Positions 22,612 to 34,741 of a stretch of 64,000 nucleotides of DNA are shown here, piece by piece. A model generated the notes under the pieces. The model worked only from the letters and a program-made list of their open reading frames with translations, was not told the DNA's origin and ran no database searches. Origin of the DNA: Magnolia sinica (taxonomy: Eukaryota; Streptophyta; Magnoliopsida; Magnoliales; Magnoliaceae). Made by a program: the position numbers and the translations under genes. The stretch lies in assembly GCF_029962835.1 (NCBI RefSeq), contig NC_080583.1, forward strand, positions 69,797,158 through 69,861,157, written 5' to 3'. Numbering within the stretch: position 1 is the stretch's first letter; each line of letters starts with the position of its first letter.

Positions 22612-25600
22612 AGTTCATATTGCACATACCCATATCTAATTTCAACTTAGCAAACTTGTTTCTACCAAGCGGTTTCATAATTATGTCTCCAAGTTGATTT
22701 TCAGTCTGAATATAATCCATAGAAATAATCTTATCTTCTACTAATTCATGAATATAATGATATCTAATGTTAATATGCTTAGTTCGTGAATGCTGAATTG
22801 AGTTTTTAGAAATGTTAATTAGGCTAGAATTGTCATAATACAATACCATAGAATCTTGTGCAAATTCGTAATCACTTAACATCCTTTTCATCCATATAAG
22901 CTGGGTGCATGCATTATCAGCTGCAATATACTTAGCCTCAGCTATGGAAAGTGATATGGAACTCTATTTCTTGCTACGCTATGAAACTCAACAGTTCCCA
23001 ACATAAAAACATTCACTACTGGTAGACTTACGGTCATCAATATTACCAGTCCAATCAGCATCTGAATAATTGGCTAATTGAACATTAGTATCATGAGGAT
23101 ACCAAAGGCCACGTTTGGTCGAACTTGTGACATATCTTAAAATGCACTTTATAGCAATTAGGTGGGACTCTTTAGGGCCCGATTGATATCTAGCACAGAT
23201 TCCCACGTTGAACGTAAGTGACCCACGATTGATATCTTTAGGGTCCGAGTGATATCAGGTCGACTCGCAGTTAAATATAATAAATTACCTATCATACTAC
23301 GATACAACTTAAGATCTACAATTTTACCTGTTGAATCCTTAGAGAGTTTAAGTGTCGTACTCATACGAGTATCAAAATTTTTACCACTCTCAAATCCAAA
23401 CTTTTAAACCAAATTTAAAGCATATTTGGTTTAAGAGAAAAAGGACCCATTAGGAAGTTGTTTTACTTGTAAACCTAGGAAATAGTTCAGTTCTCCAACC
23501 ATGCTCATTTCAAATTTTAACTTTATTAAATCTGCAAACTCAACAGTCATGTTAGAACAGGTAGATCTATAGATAATGTTATCGACATATATCTGTACTA
23601 TCAGTATGTGATCATTGTGTTTCTTTATAGAAAGTGTCTTATCAACACTCCCCATTATAAAGTTATGACTTAGTAAAAACTTAGTCAATTTCTCGTACCA
23701 TGCCCTGAGAGCTTGTTTCAATCCATAGAGTATCTTTTTCAGGCGATAAACATGATCAGTATGCTTAGGGTCTTTAAAACCCTTAGGCTATTCAACATAT
23801 ACTTCCTCATGTAGATCATCATTCAAGAAAGCACTCTTAACATCCATTTGGTAAAATTTGAACTTTTTGTAACAAGTAATGGATATAAACAGTTTGATAG
23901 ATTCAAGACGAGCTGCTGGAGCAAAGGTTTCATCATAATCGATGCCTTTTATCTGAGTGTACCCTTGTACAACCAGTCTAGCCTTGTTTCTTATAATATT
24001 ACCAAGTTTATCACACTTATTTTTAAAGATCCATTTAGTTCCAATAACATGTTTATCATTAGGTCTAGGAACTAAGTACCATATATCATTCCTTACAAAT
24101 TGATTAAGTTCATCTTGCATAGCTACTATCCAGTTTTCATCAGCAAGAGCTTCTTTTACGTTAGCCGGCTCAATCTAGGATGTGAAGCACACATAATTAC
24201 AAATGTTTTCTAATTGTCTGCAAGTGCACACACCAGTGAGAAGATTCCCAAGAATTTGATCAGTTGGATGGTCTTTAACTGACCGCAATTCAGGATCATT
24301 TTGACTAGACAAAGAGTCTAGTTTATCAAATAAAGAGACTTCATCATCTTTTGAACTTGAGACGTGTGCATTCAAGTGATCATCTATAACTACATTAATG
24401 TATTCTTGAATAACACCGGTCCTCTTGTTAAGAGCACGATACGCTCGACTATTTAGCACATATCCTAGGAAAATACCCTCGTCACTTTTAGTGTCGAATT
24501 TTTCCAGATTTTCCTGGTCACGTAAAATGTAGCACTTGCTGCCAAAAACTCGAAAGTATTTAATAGTAGGCTTCTTATTGAACCATAGTTCATATGCAGT
24601 TTTATTACTCGACTTTCTAGTATAAACACAGTTAGTGATATAACACGTTGTGTTCATAGCTTCAGCCCAAAGATATTTAGGGAGTTTCATACTATTCAAC
24701 ATTACATTAGCCATTTCTTGAAGAACCTAATTTTTTCTTTCAATTACACCATTCTGTTGTGGTGTCTTGGGTGCGAAATACTCATGTGATATTCCGTGTT
24801 CACTACAGAACTTCTCAAAACTTCTATTATCAAATTCGGAAACATGATCACTACAGTTTTTAGAGACACGTGATTCCTTCTTAGTTTGGATACGCTTGAG
24901 TACCCTTTTCACTTCATCAAGAGTCTCAGATTTCTCTTTCATGAAAACTACACATGTATACCTGATAAAATCATCTACTATGACCAGTATATATTTCTTA
25001 CCACCTTAACTCTCTGTTCTAGTAGGTCCAACAAGATCCATGTGTAGGAATTCAAGGGGTTTGGAAGTAGCACTGGAGTTCACTTTCTTATGAGCAATCC
25101 TTGTTTGTTTTCCAATCTGACGTTCGCCACAAATTTTATCTAAGTTTTTAATCTTGGATAAACCTCTTATTACTTCACTTTTGCTCAGTTTATAAAGACT
25201 ATGGTAGTGTATATGTCCTAGGCGTTTATGTCATAGTTCGGTCTCATCGGTTTGGACCATGTAACACGATAACTTAGATGAGCTTGAATTACTGACTATA
25301 TAGCAGTTCTTAGATGTTCTGCGACTAGTTAATATCATAGAACCATTCTCCTTAGAAATTTCACACCCTAGGTTAGTGAATTTTACGCTATGTTTATTAT
25401 CACAAATTTGAGAAATGCTTAAGAGATTATGCTTAAGGCCCTCTACAAACAACACATTCTCAAATGGAGGAAGATTAAAGAGTTGAACCGTACCTTGGCC
25501 AACAATTCTATAGTTGCTACCATCACCAAATGTAACTGAGCCATTAGTCATATCTTTAAGATTGGTGAACAAATCTGTGTCTAGAGAAACCACTCTCTAA

Positions 25601-25640
25601 GTACCACTTTAATTGACTTGAAGCCTTGAAAGCGGTGTGG
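22612..25640 (-). pseudogene. Copia pol remnant: GAG-pre-integrase, integrase, RT, RNase H
   Basis: In element order: the protease/pre-integrase zone (25593-25231) with EGLKHNLLSISQICD and CEISKENGSMIL, then the HKRLGH-like zinc finger (to ~25150). The integrase core (about 25080-24175) has HMDLVGPTR, SDHVSEFDNRSF and KTPQQNGVIERKN. Next is the RT (24120-23431), with [28 protein letters not shown] and [20 protein letters not shown]. Last is RNase H (23364-22612), with YSDADWTGNIDDRKSTS and the RTKHINIRYHYIHELV tail. At least six in-frame stops break it. The RT catalytic YVDD box reads YVDN (around 23580), and the integrase SDHG reads SDHV. Several losses fit G-to-A or C-to-T decay. The order integrase before RT places it in Ty1/copia. 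Confidence 0.93.
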
Positions 25641-25845
25641 GCAACCAAAAAAGCAACCTTAGGAACCCATTTCATTACAGTTTTGGGTTTTGAAGGATAA
25701 TTAGTTTTTCTATGCTTTTAGTTGTTGTATATTCTACTATTCGAGTTAGATTTTAGAAGCTCCTTGAGTAAATCCACAATTTTCTCAGCTAAGGGGTTAT
25801 GATTCTGATTTATATAGTTGATATGATTGCTTTTAGGTTAAAATG

Positions 25846-28800
25846 TGTCACGCCCCAGACTCGCTAATCGGACTCACAAGGAACCCGATGGCCGGTTCTG
25901 GCCGCAACAGCCTCCGTAGTACCCCATTCTCGACTCCTAAGGCAGGTTCCGATCCTGAGATTCTATAAGGATGATTCCCATAACAATATAATCATTTCAG
26001 ATACAAGCATACCCAAGATTACAACAAGTATATATGAGAATAACAAGGCACACATCACAAAATCCACTATGAATTTGAACTTTTACAAATATCCATAAGG
26101 TCCAAAATGACATACATGAAATAATAGGAGGAGAGGAAAGGACAGTCTGCAACACTGGATCGTCAAGCTCAATGCTACTCCAAGCTCTGCCACTACGATG
26201 CCTGTCTAGGATCTCCTGCATGCATCAATCGTGCATAAGCTTATAGAAGCTTAGAGGGTGGTGGAAGTGTATGATAATGGTGCACAGAAGAATAAGAGTT
26301 ATAGGAAGAGGAACATGGATAATGACAATATTACTTGCCTTGCCAAGGCTTATCATGAATATGATGCAATGATTACTAGGCACCATACTAAGGCAATGTA
26401 TAAAGGGGCTTATGCAGCCAATGCTAATGCGATGCAAAGTAATGCCAGTGCTCATATCCAATCCACATATCAAGTATATTTCCAATTATAAAGAAATTAC
26501 TGGGGTCTATTACACTGCTGGATGACTGTCGTTCTATAGACCCTGCACAATCAAAGGAGCGAAAGAGACTCCACTACCCACTTGTGGACAACCAATCACC
26601 AATAGGGCTAGACGATAGCGAACCCATTTCATGAGCTGGTCAAACTCAGCCTAATAATGCCCTCCCTCATAAGCGGATAAGACCACATCCCTACCCAACT
26701 GACTACATGTCAGTGGGAGTCGCGACCTAACGGTATAAGGCCCTTGTTTGCTCATAGTTTTCACTCGGTTACGACGTTGGGGCAGTCCCTTGGTACCATG
26801 AAAGTTTTGAGAATTTCACCCATGGGCATTTTATGCACCTGGTATGCTCAAGTAATATTTCCGGTGTCCACACATACTGCCACCCACGAACATCCTTGTA
26901 GAGGCAGGGCCCTAATGAAGCAAGGGCGGTATCATCATGAAATGCGATGCCAATACATGAGTCACACATACAGATCATGCACAACCTTCAGGCACTCAAC
27001 GTGCACAAGGGGAGAAACTCCATCCCTCTATGACCACCATACATTGTAATCAATTCACACAAATGATGCGTATAGGTCACAACGACGTAAGTGTGCTACC
27101 TGTAAAATGTATGTATTCCTCCTTCCCAAGGAGGGACAATGACAAGATATATATAGACAGGTACTCTAAGGAGAAATGAAGTTCTCTTAGTGGGGGCCCA
27201 ATAGTTCAGATTGACCATAAGCTAGGGGAGTCCTAAGGCCTCAAAAAGGAAATGACCCTAATAAGGTCTAAAGTGGGCCTTCAACCACCTTTAAGGGCCT
27301 TATGGGCTTACCTTAGGGCCTCCAAGGAGGACATCTAACCTTAACTAGGTCCCAAAAGGTAGCCTGCTATGTATGTAAAGTAAGGTCCAAGGCCCAAGCA
27401 ATGCGTGACCTAATGGGCTATACATAAAGCCCAACTCATAGGCAATATGGTGGGCCCTCAAGTAAGGTTTGGGCCCAACCATAAAGGTCATAAATTCTAT
27501 TATTGTGGTGGGCTTCATGGGCAGCCCAGTAGTTCATCCTCATAGGCAAATTTCATATTTTACACAAGTGAATTGGGCCCCACCTTTTGGCCCAAGTACA
27601 GGGTCAAGTTAGTGGGCAGCCAAGGGCCCAACTACTTGCATATTATAGCCCTTAAATCCATCACAATAGATAGGAACGTATAGGCCCAAGATCAATGGGC
27701 CTATCTAAAAGGATTTAGTCCACAAGGCCTAAGGAACTAGTTTTTCAATCAGATGCAACATTCCATTAAAACTCAACTTGGGTGGGCCCCATATGAGCCA
27801 TAATTACAATTAATAATACTATAGAAAAATGGTAAGATAACTAATTTAAATCCTCCTCAAATCTAGTGGGCCATACTGCCCCAAAACAAAGATATATAGG
27901 CAACAATTATTGGGCTCATTGCCAAATTCCAGCCCACCCATTTTCTAAGTTGGTTGGAATCCAAGAACAAAAAATAATTTTATAGTATATGCAATTTTTG
28001 ATGGCTCACATACATAGTAGTGGGTCCCATCATATGACAGGGGGACATACAACTCATATATCAAGTGGGTCGTGCCATTGGAGTGCAGGCCCAAAGCAGC
28101 CCAAGACAGGGATGCCTCATGTGTAGGTAGCCCTATGGGCTTGGGTATTTAACCCAAAATCTCATCCAAATGGGCCCCAATTGGAAACCACTGAAGGGTA
28201 AGATGATCGAGTCCCCTAAAGACCCCACATGGATGGATGATGGGATATACAACACATTTAGGTGGGCCCACAAAGCAGGTTGGAGGGCCCAGCCTGGGCG
28301 TCCCTACCTGATGGACCACTCCAAGCCGCACCACGGGTAGTAAAAGGGCCCGATGGCTCTGAAATTTTGTAGCGTGATAATTACTTGGGTGGGCCACACC
28401 TATAAAAATTTTTATGATTTTTGGATACTCAAAAGTATTTTAATTTATTTACGGAAAATAATCTACTAAAAAATTCAGATCATCCTGGACGTCCCAACGT
28501 GGTGGGCCAGTCCGGCCCTTGCAACGGTGTGCGCAGGGGTTTATTGGCCCCAAACATTTGCAGGTGGGTCTCACCATGGGTAGGACACCTTCTTGTAAAT
28601 TTTCATAATTTTTGGAAACTCAAAAGTATTTTAATAAATTTTGGAATTACAATATGTCCAGGGTGAAATATTGCTGGAAATATAATTGTCCTGAATTTAG
28701 GCCATCCAAATGGGTGGGTTTTGGGCCTCTAAAATTCCTTAAATTTGGACGTAAGGTCCCTCATCAAGCCTAAAACAAGGTGGGACCTAGAAATATGGCC

Positions 28801-30389
28801 CACCTTCTGAGAAAATATTTTTTAAATTTTGTATTTATGAGACTATGCTGCTGGACTGCACAGCAGAAATTTCTGGCAGTCCACTATGTTGGCCCACCCT
28901 TTTGGATGCCCAAATGGTGTCCATTGGCCCTAAAATTTTGTAGGTAGGTCCTACCATGGGTGGGACACCTCTCTACAAAATTTTAGAATTTTTAGGATAG
29001 TAAAAGTATTTTATTTAACTCATACAATTTATGGACAGCAAGGTATATTGCTGCCTAGGGCAGCCCATAAATAGAAGTCCAGCAAGAAAAATCCTCATAT
29101 ACATCAAGGTGGGCCACCTAGATGGGCCACACACGTCTGGAACATACTCCCAACCGATCCAGATCTTGCATGTAGAAGTGGACAACAAGATGGGTCTCCA
29201 TATGTCCAACAAATGAGACATAGGGGCATCCCATCAAGTGTGGACGGTTGGATGTGCCTTGCACATCAGGTGGGCCACCATGATCAGCAACATTAGTGAG
29301 AAAAAGAGGGAGAAGGAGAATAAGAAAGAGAGATCGGCCATTCAAGAGGGATTTTGCCACTATAAATACCCTATGCATAAATACGTAATCAACCATACAA
29401 TACTCATCTTATAGATCATGCATGCATGGACCTTCATAATAAAAATCTGAGGTGGGATGTCATCCTCACCATAAAACAAAGGTCTAGATGACCATAGAAG
29501 GGCTGAGATTATGAAATACATCATGATGGGGTCCATGAAGAATGGCCCCATCATGGAGTGACACATGCATAAAGGATGGCCAATGGCCTCATCCAAAGGG
29601 TTAGATGGGGCCCCCCACCATGGATTGGTGGGTCCCACATGTCCCAAGCATTAGGAAACAAAAGAAATAAGAGCGAGAAAGGAGATCAACAATTGTAAGA
29701 GCACCCACCTTAAGATTACTCCTTCCTTCTTTAAGGACAAACTCCAAAGCTTTAAGGGAAGACCTCTAACGGTGGTGATGAGGATTAGAGGTGGGATTGG
29801 GAGAGAGAAGAGGGAGAAGTTGCTGGAAAATGGGGAAGATGGTGGACGTCCCTCCTTGCAAGAGAGGGAAATGAGAGAAATGAAAGAGGAGAGAGAGGGA
29901 GGGAGAGTTGTAAAGGGGTAATCATGAGCTCTCTTGCCTCGTGTAGGAAAACTCATCATGACAAGTAGGGTGATATAAATAAAGTTGTAGACTTATAGGT
30001 TTGGGAGGTGTCTAGAATTGGTGGTGTTTGTTTCATAAAATTTGTAGTGTGTGTGGGTGGTGTGCATGAGAACTTGTGCCATGGGAGTGGTCCATATGCT
30101 TTGGTATAAAAAGTGGGCCACAAGATGAAATGTTCATAACTTTTGATCTATAAGTTGGATAAACGCACAAGATGCGTCATTGCAACCGCAACGATGATAC
30201 GAACGAGATGGCATAGGTCTAGGGTCAATCCGAGTTGGGTCTATGTGACTGAACTTAAGGATGATCGCAAACACAATCAAAGGATCGCAGGTCACCGGAA
30301 TTTAACCGGTAGGACTACAAGACCAAAATGAACGAGATGCATACTCACACAAATACATACATACATGGGAACTAGGGTTAGGTATCACA
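25846..30389 (-). mobile_element. Gypsy solo LTR, copy D (4.54 kb) inside the copia element
   Basis: On the plus strand it begins TGTCACGCCCCAGACTCG at 25846 and ends GGTTAGGTATCACA at 30389, matching the inverted family termini. Flanks are AAATG (25841-25845) and AAAAG (30390-30394), a 5-bp duplication with one mismatch. It separates copia pol from copia gag. Shared blocks with copies A-C include the gene-free 26210-26260 stretch, 26480-26760 and the end block 30150-30330 (CACCGGAATT, GGTAGGACT). Its middle (27200-29650) is GGCCCA-rich. Repeat-derived ORFs here are not genes. Confidence 0.87.
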
Positions 30390-30999
30390 AAAAGTTTTAG
30401 GATTTTTGAAACTATTTTGATTCATACTTTTCCCTTTTGAGTTAGAGGACTCCCCTTTAACAAACTTAGGTGGAGTGGACTTGCTTTTAGGAGGTATATT
30501 TTTATCATAGCCTAGACCAGATCTATCGCCACATTTCCTTGATCTAGTTAGAAGTTTTTCTAACTTAGGATCACCTTGGGCATACCTCTAAGTATCCTTC
30601 ATACTCAAGAGAGAAGAGACTTCTAGTTTTAGTTTTTCATTTTCAGATTTTAGGTTTTCAATTTGGAAAGTTTTGAAATCTAAATCACACTTAGCTTTTT
30701 AAAAATAATCTGAAATATGTGATTTTTTTAAGAGTAGATTATCAAAATTTTCTTTTAATTTTAAAAACTTTTCTTTTTGAACTTTTAATTTTACAGCTAT
30801 CTTACAACTTTCCCTGTATAGGGCATCATGGACATCTTATAAATCTTCATCATTTTCAGGATCACTTCTTAGATTTTCTTCACTATTTGAATCACAACTG
30901 TCTGAGAAAGTGAATTTGGCTAGTCTTTAAGGCTTTAACCTCATTAGCAGACTCAGGTTCAGAATCTTCTGACTTAGAAGAGGCTTCAGACTAAGGCGA

Positions 31000-31925
31000 T
31001 TCATCTCATGTAGCCAACATATCTTTCTTTTTAGAATTGTCCCTCTTTGGACATTTGTTTGCCAGATACCCATATTCATGGTAGTTGAAACATTGGCTGT
31101 CTTTAATAGATTTTCAAGTTTTAGATCTAGTTCTTTTCTTTTCAGAAGGTTTTTGAAAATCTACCCTCTTTTTGCTTTTGAAAATCTTATAAAACTTCTT
31201 GGCTAATAGTGTCATATCATCTTCAGAGTTTTCAAAATTATTACTAACATTTTCATAAGAAATATTTTTAGAAGACTTAAGGGTGATAAACTTACCTTTA
31301 GGAGCCTTAAAGTTTAACTCGTAGGTTTGTAAAGAACCAACTAGCTCTTCAACCCTCATATTATCCGTATCACGAAGTTCCTAAATGACAATGACCTTTG
31401 AATTAAACCTACCAGGCAATGAGCATAATATCTTTACACAAACTTTACTTTTTGGGATGTTATCACCAAGACCCCACATAAAGTTGACTATGTCATTTAA
31501 CTTAGTGTAGAAGTCCATGAAAGTTTCACTTTCTTTCATATGTATCTCCTCAAACTGAGTGGTGAGAATTTGAAGTTTAGATTTCTTGACAATAGTCGTA
31601 CCCTCGTGTGTCATTTATAGAATGTCCCAAGCTTGTTTTGCAAAATCACAGGATATAATTCTTTTGAATTCATCTGGTGATAGTGCGTAAGTAATTGCAT
31701 TTAAAGCCTTTGCATTGGCACTACTCTCATTTTTCTGAAGTGTGGTCCAAGAAAGATAAGGAGTAACCTTCATAGATTTGGTTCCATCAGTACCCAAAAC
31801 TTCAGTGGTAGGAAGGGTCTATCTAGTCACTGTGGCTTGCCACACACTCTCATCTATGGACCTTAAAAAGATCCTCATTCTGGCTTTCCAATAGGCATAA
31901 TTGGAACCATCAAAAGAAGGAGGCC
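31000..31925 (-). pseudogene. Copia gag remnant with decayed CCHC zinc knuckle
   Basis: Reading leftwards from about 31925, the N-terminal SFDGSNYAYWKARMRIFL is followed by NAKALNAITYALSPDEF and FAKQAWDIL. The UBN2-type gag core comes next (THEGTTIVKKSKLQILTTQF, ESETFMDFYTKLNDIVN, KILCSLPGRF), then MRVEELVGSLQTYELNFK. The zinc knuckle at about 31065-31110 reads CFNYHEYGYLANKC. The usual CX2CX4HX4C has lost its second Cys (to Tyr) and its His (to Tyr). A TGA stands where a Trp is usual soon after it. Gag would form the virus-like particle; this copy cannot bind zinc normally. Solo LTR copy D lies between it and pol. Confidence 0.9.
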
Positions 31926-32012
31926 AAGTGATTGATAGGTTATTAAAATTTGACAACTTAAAAGCTCAGATCGGTTAACTCAGGAAATAAATCCAAATAA
32001 AAAGAGCTATTA

Positions 32013-32025
32013 GGCTCTGATACCA
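32013..32025 (-). other. Initiator-Met tRNA primer binding site
   Basis: The minus strand reads TGGTATCAGAGCC, the standard copia primer site, two bases from the LTR end at 32028. Confidence 0.93.
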
Positions 32026-32027
32026 CT

Positions 32028-33857
32028 TGAAAAGGCCGAGCTAACTGTCCTCGGGGGGGGGGGGGAGGGTGAATAGGATGATGCGAAATTAAAAATTAAA
32101 TGTGGAATTGAAAGAAAGATAGTATAATCAAGTAATAAATAAGCACAAGTAAATAGCAACCTCAAATGTACTAGTCTTGAGAGGTTGATACAAACTTAGT
32201 TCTAAGGATAACCTAACACCAAAAACTAAAAACTTATGGCAGGACAACTTTACTAGAATGTGTGTAAGTATCAAAAACCCAAACCAATAAAGAGGTAAAG
32301 GAAATAGCAAATAAAATAAACTAAGTTATTACAACATTCCCATAAGTGCATAAAATAAATTATACCATTCACCACAAATGATTAAAATAGATTACAACAT
32401 TCACACACATAAGCAAATTTAATCATTCACCACAACTCCAGGAATTATAGCGGTTCGCTTGTGTGTACACCAAATATTAGAAAACAACCACACAACTACT
32501 CTACTTCTAATATCCACTCCCTCGGGATATTAGCGTTTACTATGAAAAAGGTTTTCTAATGTTCACTTTAAAACCTTCACAATTGTGTCTTTAGTTGGGC
32601 TATACAAAATTACAAAAACCCCACACTCTGAGATTTTCTAGATCACCTCAGACAAAATCAAATAGAGATTTTTCTGGCACAACCTCAAAAACCAAAAAGA
32701 GATATACAAAATGTAAATGTACTTATCTGGAAATTCTCCTTTGAAGAAGCTCGACAGAACTGATCCATTGTAGACGAAGTTGTTCAATGTCCAATCTCAC
32801 AGATGAAAAATTTCTAGTTTTAAATGATTTTTAATTAAATCAACCTAGGCTAGCTTGATTTGATTTTGATCTCAAGAAAGGGGAAATCACAAATCCCTTC
32901 TTAATATAAAATTGGAATAAAGATTTCAAAATCAAATTATAAAAGCTAATTAAAGAGAATATAAAATGAGCACAATATAACTTAAAAATATCACAAACTT
33001 ATCTCTCAGAGTGGTGTCTTGATTTTTCTTTTATGAATGAATAAACTCTGAAATTCATGCTCTATTTATAGGTGAAAACACTATTCACTCGACCGGTCTA
33101 AGGGTCGGTTCGATTGGTCGAAGGACTAACAAAATTTCAAATTTTCTGGCGCGGTAAGATAAAACTGTTACTCGACTGATCGAGTGGCCTGCTCGACTGG
33201 TCCAGTGGGATCACAAAAGCTTGTTGGACTTTGAGTCGAGCCTGCATTACTGGTCGAGCACTGTTCACTCGACTGGTTGAGCAGTCTCATGGACTGGTCG
33301 AGAATCCAACAAAAAATTCTAAAAATTCACAACAAACATTGGACTGGTCGAGAAAACTCTTATACTGGTCGAGCCAGTACTTGGACTAGTCGAACAAAAT
33401 TTAAGACTAGTCGTGAAAAAGACCTATAAACATATGAAATGACCCATATATAATATGTAATGAATATGACACAATCTAAGGTCAATCTATGGTCATCCAA
33501 ACTTGTTTGTGAGTAGGAATAAATGAAATATCATTCGCTTCCAAATCTTGATATCTTGTGATACTTGAAGCTTAAGTTCGATCACTTGAACTTGAGCTGG
33601 AGTGACGCTCGAGTTATTGAGTCTTTAACGTACAGTAGTTGAAATTCAAACTTGAACTTCAGTTCTTGATTTTTAGCTTGAAACAATGAACTTCAACACT
33701 CTTCACTTCAACTTGAAGATGTAGGCAAAGATCTAGAGAACTTTAAAATGTATGAACCTGATCACTTCAACTCAAAGCATGATACAAATACTATATGGTT
33801 TGGCACAACAAAATTTGACAACACAACAGGTGATAGATTTACACAATAGCATTTACA
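32028..33857 (-). mobile_element. Copia 5' LTR (1830 bp)
   Basis: It starts TGAAAAGGCCGAG on the plus strand (32028) and ends GCATTTACA (33857), followed by the ACCTT duplication. It aligns with the 3' LTR throughout, with scattered transitions and a 12-base G run at 32053-32064. A CTCGACTGGTCGAG-type cluster lies at 33080-33420. By eye, identity to the other LTR is roughly 90-95 percent. Confidence 0.93.
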
Positions 33858-34741
33858 ACCTTGTTGATGCCTTAATTTGGATCAAGGGATATTGGTGAGG
33901 AGCTGCCACATGCCACAACAAACGTGATCCGGATAATGATTTGTGATATAATGGCGGTGTTGTTGCTTTGCCAACCTGTTGTATGAATTGAGACTAATAA
34001 TCACTTGGTTAATCATGCATATCTTAGGATAGGTTACGATTTGGCGTTGGAGTCGCTTGTGAGAGAGTGTTGGCATTTGTAAAATAGGCGTGGAAGTCGC
34101 TTATGAGGGAGTGTCGGATTATGAGGAGCATGCATCATTTCATCATCGCATTAATATACTTACCAAATAAATTAGGAAACTGTTTGTTTATTGTGTTACC
34201 ATTACTTACGCTGTTGTGTTGTTAACGTGTTTCGTAATTGTGCATTAAAAATAACATGCTTGAGTGTATAATATGTATTAATGTGTATTTGTTGTGAACC
34301 TACTAATCATTAAAATGTCCCAAGTAATAATCTTGGAGATATTTCTTCACTATGTTGGCGTTTGACGCCTCCCATTTAACATATGCAGATAACTCAGGAA
34401 TAGAATTAGTTAGTGGTGTGCTCGGGGCGAGTAGATCCGAAGCTTCTTCCCGCTTGGTAGTTGTTCTTCTGTTCCTATTGTAATTGTTGTGATCTGTAAA
34501 ATTTTCACATGGATAGTCGCCACTTTTAGAATTGTAACTTCTATGGATTAGCCCTATATTGTTAGATCTTGCTATCTCTACCTCGTTTTGGTTCTGCTAA
34601 ATTGAAATGCATTATTCAAATTCTTTATGTGTGAAATAAATGTGAATTTGAATTACGGCACATGTGAATTTTATTAAGTTAACACCCGAAAACTTGGGAT
34701 CAGAGTCTATGTACTCGGGTGCCGATTTTCGAAGTGTTACA
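33858..34741 (+). mobile_element. Right part of the older LTR split by the copia element
   Basis: It continues from 19148 across the copia insertion. It ends TTAACACCCGAAAACTTGGG ... TCGAAGTGTTACA at 34741, a usual plant gypsy LTR 3' end (TAACACCC near the end, TG..TTACA termini). There is no coding sequence. The rest of the element is not recognisable in the window. Confidence 0.5.

Larger units (their letters stand above)
19149..33857 (-). mobile_element. Complete Ty1/copia element, Sirevirus type, TSD ACCTT
   Basis: Both LTRs (19149-21055 and 32028-33857), the initiator-Met primer site (32013-32025), gag, pol (integrase, RT, RNase H in copia order), an extra ORF and the purine tract are present. 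The 5-bp duplication ACCTT is identical at 19144-19148 and 33858-33862. Without the solo LTR nested in it (25846-30389), the element is about 10.2 kb, a usual Sirevirus size. It lies on the minus strand inside an older LTR. The coding capacity is ruined by many stops and lost catalytic residues. Confidence 0.93.
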
